Assembly (NCBI GenBank): GCA_963969495.1
Contig: OZ018328.1
Location: forward strand, 132,218,468-132,282,467
Length of the DNA: 64,000 nucleotides
Direction: 5' to 3'
DNA from: Ceratothoa steindachneri
Taxonomy: Eukaryota > Arthropoda > Malacostraca > Isopoda > Cymothoidae
Shown here: positions 59,701 through 64,000 of the stretch, one piece after another
Layout: each line of letters opens with the position of its first letter
Position numbering within the stretch: the first letter of the stretch is position 1
Notes under the pieces: generated by a model
Told to the model about the DNA's origin: nothing
Databases searched by the model: none
The model's input: the letters and a program-made list of their open reading frames with translations, nothing else
Made by a program: the position numbers and the translations under genes

Positions 59701-62370
59701 CTAAGTGAACCTTGGGTCTACGACATTGTCAATGAATAGTCTGCTGCTTTTAAAAGGTTTTGCGTGTCCTATGTCATCAAAGTCCATGTGCTCAAGTACA
59801 TACTCGAGAGGGAGGCGCCGGTGTACCTTGTCCCAGATCTTAATTGCTCTCCACGTTTATGGGGGTTATCCCCAGTTCACCATGGATCTCACTCTGCCTT
59901 CTCCATTCTCTTCTCCGTGTTCTCGTTATAATATAGAAAGTCTTATTTTGGACCCTTTGCAGTTTAAGGACTTGGGTCTCAGGATTCGCGTTTATAGAGA
60001 CCGGTGGATACAGGAGTTTGGACAGAATGCATGCATTATAGATCTTTAGTTTATTGGAGGTACTCAGGTTTAGGAATCGGAAAAATTCCCCCAAGTCCCT
60101 CCGTGCATTCGTTGTAGTTTTAGCTACGTGACTCCCATATCCACGAGTCATAATCCGGAGTCCCAGAACCGTGCCCTCCGGGCGGTATGGAATGCGTGTA
60201 CCCCCCACACGGAGTCTGCGAGGGTCCGCCGGAATAGTGAAATTACACGGAACTTTGTGGCATTGGTAGATATCTTCCATCTTCTCTCGAAAGAGTTGAT
60301 GTTTTCAATTTCTACCGCCATACTCTGTGCCATATAATTCACATTCCGATAAGGTGTCGTGCAAATCATCGTTATATCGTCCGAAAATTAGACGTATAAC
60401 GAGCCTCCAGTCAGGGGTTGGGGAAGGTCGATGGTGTATACTAGTATGTTGTAAAGTAAGGGACAAAATACACCCGCCTTCTGACACCCATGCCTCGAGT
60501 TCGAACTCGGGGCCATTGAAACTTTTAATGTTCACAAACACTCTCCTTTCTATTACTTAATCGCAAAGAATCCTTTCAAGTATGGGATTGAGGCCCAGTT
60601 GTAAGATATTGTATTACAGGCCTCTCCTCCATACTTTGTTAAATGCCTTTTTGACGTCACGGAGTACCAGATTTGTATTGCGTCTTTCTGCTTTCACTTT
60701 TGCCAACTTCTCGGTGATCAGGGCTAGCACCGTTTCCGTTCCTCGCTTCCTTTGGAAGCTATGTGGTTGGTTGTTGTGCGAATTATTTTCTTCGAGGAGC
60801 GTATTCACCCTGTCGGTCAATATTTTCTCCAAGACTTTCCCTGCAAATTTTAAGAGAGATATAGGCCTGAAGTTAGCTGGACTGTCCGGTGGCTTACCTT
60901 TTTGGGGAATGAATATCATTTTTGCTACCTTCCAGTTGTCAGGAAAGTAACCCACGTTCAGGCACGCATTCATGATATTCATGAGCCCAAGAAGGATGTT
61001 AGGCGGGGCTCGAATAAAACTCGCCCTTGTCAGTCCTGTACACTCTGGTGCTCGTTGACGAAAGGATTTCAAGGTCTTCGAGAGTTCTTCGGCAGTAATT
61101 CTACCGCTTAGTCCCTCAATATCCCTTTCCTGCGATACATAATGGTGAGGATGGGTTCTGTGTATCTGGTCGTTCACATCATTTATTATTCCGTCTTCGA
61201 AGTCTAAATCAAAGTTATCATTCTCTCCCGGGGATATCTTAAATATAGATACCAAGAAGAGTCTGAATTCTTCTTCGATTTCTGCTGGGTCCGTAATTTC
61301 TGTATTGTCACGTGTAAGTTTTATGGTCTTTTGTGTCTGTCCACGTCTTAGTCTTTTTTGCTGTCTGCCAGAATGTACGTGAGTTGTTTTCTATATTCAG
61401 TCCGTCTATCAAATTGTCACAAAGTACATTCTGTTGATCCTAATAAGAGTCATTAATTCGTCGCGTATCTGTCGTGTCCGTCTGTGCGTAGTGCTGTTAG
61501 GGCCAGTGAGGTTTACTTCATTGACCCGTTCCCCGTATTCCCTCGTGAAGGATTTCATTTTAGGGGTCCAAGAGAGGTCAGGAAGAGTTTTATATTTAAC
61601 TCGGGGAATGGCCTCCTTATCGGCTTCTAATAAATGATCATTAATTTTATCCAACTCGTCAATCTCTTCTATAGTGGCATTAATTAAGGGATCAGGGTTG
61701 TAATTTTCGAGGAGTCATTTATAAGTATTCCAGTTGGCGTGAGCGTAGCTATTGTGTTTTGAGATGGCGACTTGAATGGGGGAAGTTGAGATTTTAATAA
61801 GGATAGCCTGGTGGTCGCTGGGGATAGGAGGGCCCGGGTCAATGAAGAAGTTGTAGGGGAACACAGTGCTAATGAGCACTATGTCTGATTTTGTGGCTGA
61901 TCTATTTTCAATGTATGTCGAGAAATCTGGTCCAATTCTAGTAATAATTTGTCTGTCAATAAGTGTCTCTAGATTTATACCTGCTGGGTTGGTCCACGTG
62001 TAATCTGAGGCAGCACTCCTCGCATTGAGGTCGCAGGCAAAAAAGAACGGTTCTGCCGTGACGACAAAGTTGCAGGAAGTTGTAAAGGGTCAAGTACTCT
62101 CTCCTTGGAGTTAGTACCCTGTTGTCAGGATCAGGGGGTCGACTGCCGCACGGACCTCCATAGCGAGGTATGACTCATTGAGTTCACTTATTCCTCTGAA
62201 GTCAATACCTCTTTTTACAGCTATCGCACATCCGTCGAAACGTTCTCCGCTGTGATTTTTTATTAAAACTTCGCGTAGGGGAAAATTTTTATCATGTCTG
62301 TCATTTATCCCATGTTCTGAGATAAATATAACGTCTGGGTCACATTATCGTATTACGTTACCGTATAGTA
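59701..62370 (-). pseudogene. Jockey-superfamily LINE ORF2: endonuclease and reverse transcriptase
   Basis: Minus strand, read from 62,370 to the stop at 59,701. The endonuclease begins FNSNSW and CDPDVIFISEHG. It continues in one open stretch (about 62,050-61,720) with FACDLNARSA, then WTNPAGINLETLIDRQIITR, KSDIVLIS and IPSDHQAILI, the APE-type DLN, SDI and SDH motifs. A TGA follows (about 61,715), then a linker (61,654-61,409). The reverse transcriptase has a 213-codon uninterrupted frame (61,255-60,614) with NFRPISLLKFAGKVLEKILT, RKRGTETVLAL and LRDVKKAFNKVW. Motif C is FSDDITMICT (about 60,380), with serine where alanine is usual. The C-terminal block is RLRVGGTRIPYRPEGTVLGL (to 59,840), ending VVDPRFT. 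A handful of stops and frameshifts make it non-functional, but it is the youngest LINE here. Confidence 0.85.
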
Positions 62371-62396
62371 TTTTTTTGGTCGTCCAACTGTTTGAG

Positions 62397-63745
62397 TTAA
62401 AATGTAGTATTTTTAATGTCTCCATTGTCGTGTTCACTATAGATGTCGTGTTCACTATGTGTTCCTGTTGGTTTTTGGTCTTTTTCTCTTATGAGCTTAG
62501 GTCCTTGTGGAGTATTTTGTGTCATGATTGTTGTTCCTGTACGTTTTTCCTGTATTCGCTGTCCGTTAGAATAGTAAAGGTTTCGGGTGCTAGTTTTATT
62601 AAGCCTTGGAGTAAAGCCTCCTCGACTTGTTTTTCGCTGCAGTAGTCCGAGATGAATTCCCATTTGTATCTTCCAGATATTATTCCTTCCGATACATCAA
62701 GGACATCCATATCCTTAGAGAAAAGGGGACCTTTCGGCAGCTAATACCTTCAAGTTAATTTTCCTTGAATGGTAAGCATGCCTAGATTCCGTTACAAGAA
62801 GAGGACGATCTCTGACATCTTTGAGGCTGTGAGGTTTTCCGTGAGCGAGGCGATCGTGCTCCCCCATTCTCGGGTCTCGCACTTTCAGTCACCGTAACCT
62901 CACTATCCTTCTGTGTATGTGTGTGTGAGTTTGCTTGTTCAGTCATTGTAGTTTGTTTTGATTCTCCATACGTGTTTTTATATCCTTTGCTGCCTGAGTC
63001 TGGATCCTAGTATATCTGGAGAGAGCTGGGGTGTTGCTGGTGGCAGGGAGTTTCTGGCAACTAGTCTCGCACTGAGGTTTGAGACTAATCTTAAGAATTT
63101 TCTCAGACTGTGGATTCTGGGGAAACCGTATTTTCTGCATCTCATTATTAGTCAGCATTCTATTAAGCTATTCTGCAAATCATCCCGGGGAGGAGAGATT
63201 TTCAATATGAACATAATAAATGCAACACATAATTTTGGTCAAGTTTTCATTCTCGACATGCAGATAAGTTTTTGTTTCCCGAGCTTCCGCCACGGCAGCT
63301 TTAGCAATCTTTGCGTAGGTATTATTTGCCCTTTCTTCCTTAGCCTGTTTGTTTTGATTTGATTTTTTCTTAATTAAATCTTTCTTGACTGGGCAGGCCA
63401 TTGGCAATGTCTTGTGCGCTCTCGCGCAGTTCAGGCACTTCATGCAGGTGTTGTTGTAACTTCTCCACGAATGTGAGTCTCAAGAGCAGATGGAACACAG
63501 AAGCACATTTCCCCTGGGGCAGTTTGCCGTGGTGTGCTCCTCGTACTTGTAGCACATAAGGCACATCTAGAGGTCGATAAACTCATTTAGTTCGATCTGC
63601 TCAGGGCAGACACGAACGTTAAAGAGATGCATACCTCCCTCCTTGGCCTTTACTGCCATTGCTGTGTCACAAAAGACATGCGTATAGTCCGTGAATTTAA
63701 GAACTTCTGAAACCTTCGCTCAGGTGGGTTTTTTTTCCACCTCCG
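62397..63745 (-). pseudogene. LINE ORF1 (zinc-knuckle nucleic-acid-binding protein)
   Basis: Minus strand upstream of ORF2. The reading starts inside a conserved block, LKFTDYTHVFCDTAMAVKAK (about 63,700) and RVCPEQIELNEFI. It then has zinc knuckles: CLMCYKYEEHTTANC (C-x2-C-x5-H-x4-C), a partial CSIC, and CMKCLNCARAHKTLPMACP. A lysine-rich stretch follows (KKDLIKKKSNQNKQAKEER), then a C-terminal part with SEKILKISLKPQCE (about 63,105). An acidic block MDVLDVSEGIISGRYKWEFI ends at about 62,522. Stops interrupt it in several places. It is truncated at 63,745, where unrelated sequence begins, so the 5' end of the element is missing. Confidence 0.7.
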
Positions 63746-64000
63746 CATGAATTTCTTTCGCGGAGTGCCCCCCAACCCATGGATCGAGGCGGCGGGCGCA
63801 ATGGGCGTACGAAAGCGAGTGAAAATTTCACTAATTTTAAAGGCAAAATTCGTGAATGAATTTCTTTATAACACTGCAAAAAGCTTATCCAAAGGATTCA
63901 CCAAACGCGTGAAACTGATAAACAATTCTCGTTCCGAATAAATTTTAAAGGCACAAACACGATCTTCACAAGAGCAATAGGAATTTGACGAGCTAAGGCA
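63746..64000 (+). other. Unassigned open frame at window edge
   Basis: A 64-codon plus-strand frame (63,747-63,941) is basic. Its C-terminal half (ILKAKFVNEFLYNTAKSLSK) is reminiscent of the C-terminal domain of some LINE ORF1 proteins. This is too weak to assign. Confidence 0.25.

Overview
This window looks like repeat-rich nuclear DNA from an invertebrate animal, most likely an arthropod and possibly a crustacean. That is an inference. It rests on the mix of degenerate LINEs, Tc1/mariner, hAT-like, MULE and Penelope-like relics, on very long pure (TA)n tracts, and on short GGTTAGG-like stretches near 33.1, 36.0 and 37.4 kb. I see no operon, no rRNA gene, no functional tRNA, no CRISPR array and no host gene I can name. 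Most open frames are short and overlap on both strands.

Layout. 0.5-2.3 kb: a hAT-like non-autonomous element carrying a Penelope-like (PLE) reverse-transcriptase relic, a hammerhead-ribozyme-like end and a LINE fragment. 2.6-4.3 kb: a jockey-like LINE relic partly enclosed by a 90-bp inverted repeat, then (TA)n. 5.2-9.5 kb: a CR1-like LINE, a Tc1 relic, a MULE transposase relic and a 128-bp-period repeat. 10.4-14.2 kb: short subterminal repeats, a jockey-like LINE 3' end and an internally deleted Tc1 element. 15.3-17.1 kb: a 1.8-kb fold-back element with a 21-copy 28-bp array. 17.3-20.3 kb: a mariner-like transposase with a long third catalytic spacing and an L2-like LINE. 22.7-23.5 kb: palindromic ribozyme-bearing ends between (TA)n tracts. 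26.3-26.7 kb: a (TA)n-ended insert with a 32-bp flanking duplication. 26.7-35.1 kb: mostly sequence I cannot assign. 35.1-36.0 kb: a mariner deletion derivative with intact ends. 36.7-42.2 kb: low-complexity arrays interleaved with the 128-bp repeat and a second hAT-like copy. 45.8-47.8 kb: a long jockey-like LINE relic. 49.5-51.9 kb: a PLE GIY-YIG endonuclease between inverted arms and (TA)n tracts. 52.3-53.5 kb: a decayed A-rich minisatellite. 54.2-56.5 kb: tRNA-related sequence and a hAT MITE with its target-site duplication. 59.7-63.7 kb: the best-preserved LINE, on the minus strand, with ORF1 zinc knuckles, endonuclease and reverse transcriptase.

The unifying signal is the recurrence of hammerhead-ribozyme cores (CTGAAGA or CTGATGA, then a helix II hairpin, then GAAAC...GTC) at PLE-like termini. 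In paired arms these cores face outward. At three of the four loci they run directly into long (TA)n tracts. PLEs carrying hammerhead motifs are established knowledge; the palindromic arrangement and the link to (TA)n are what this window adds.
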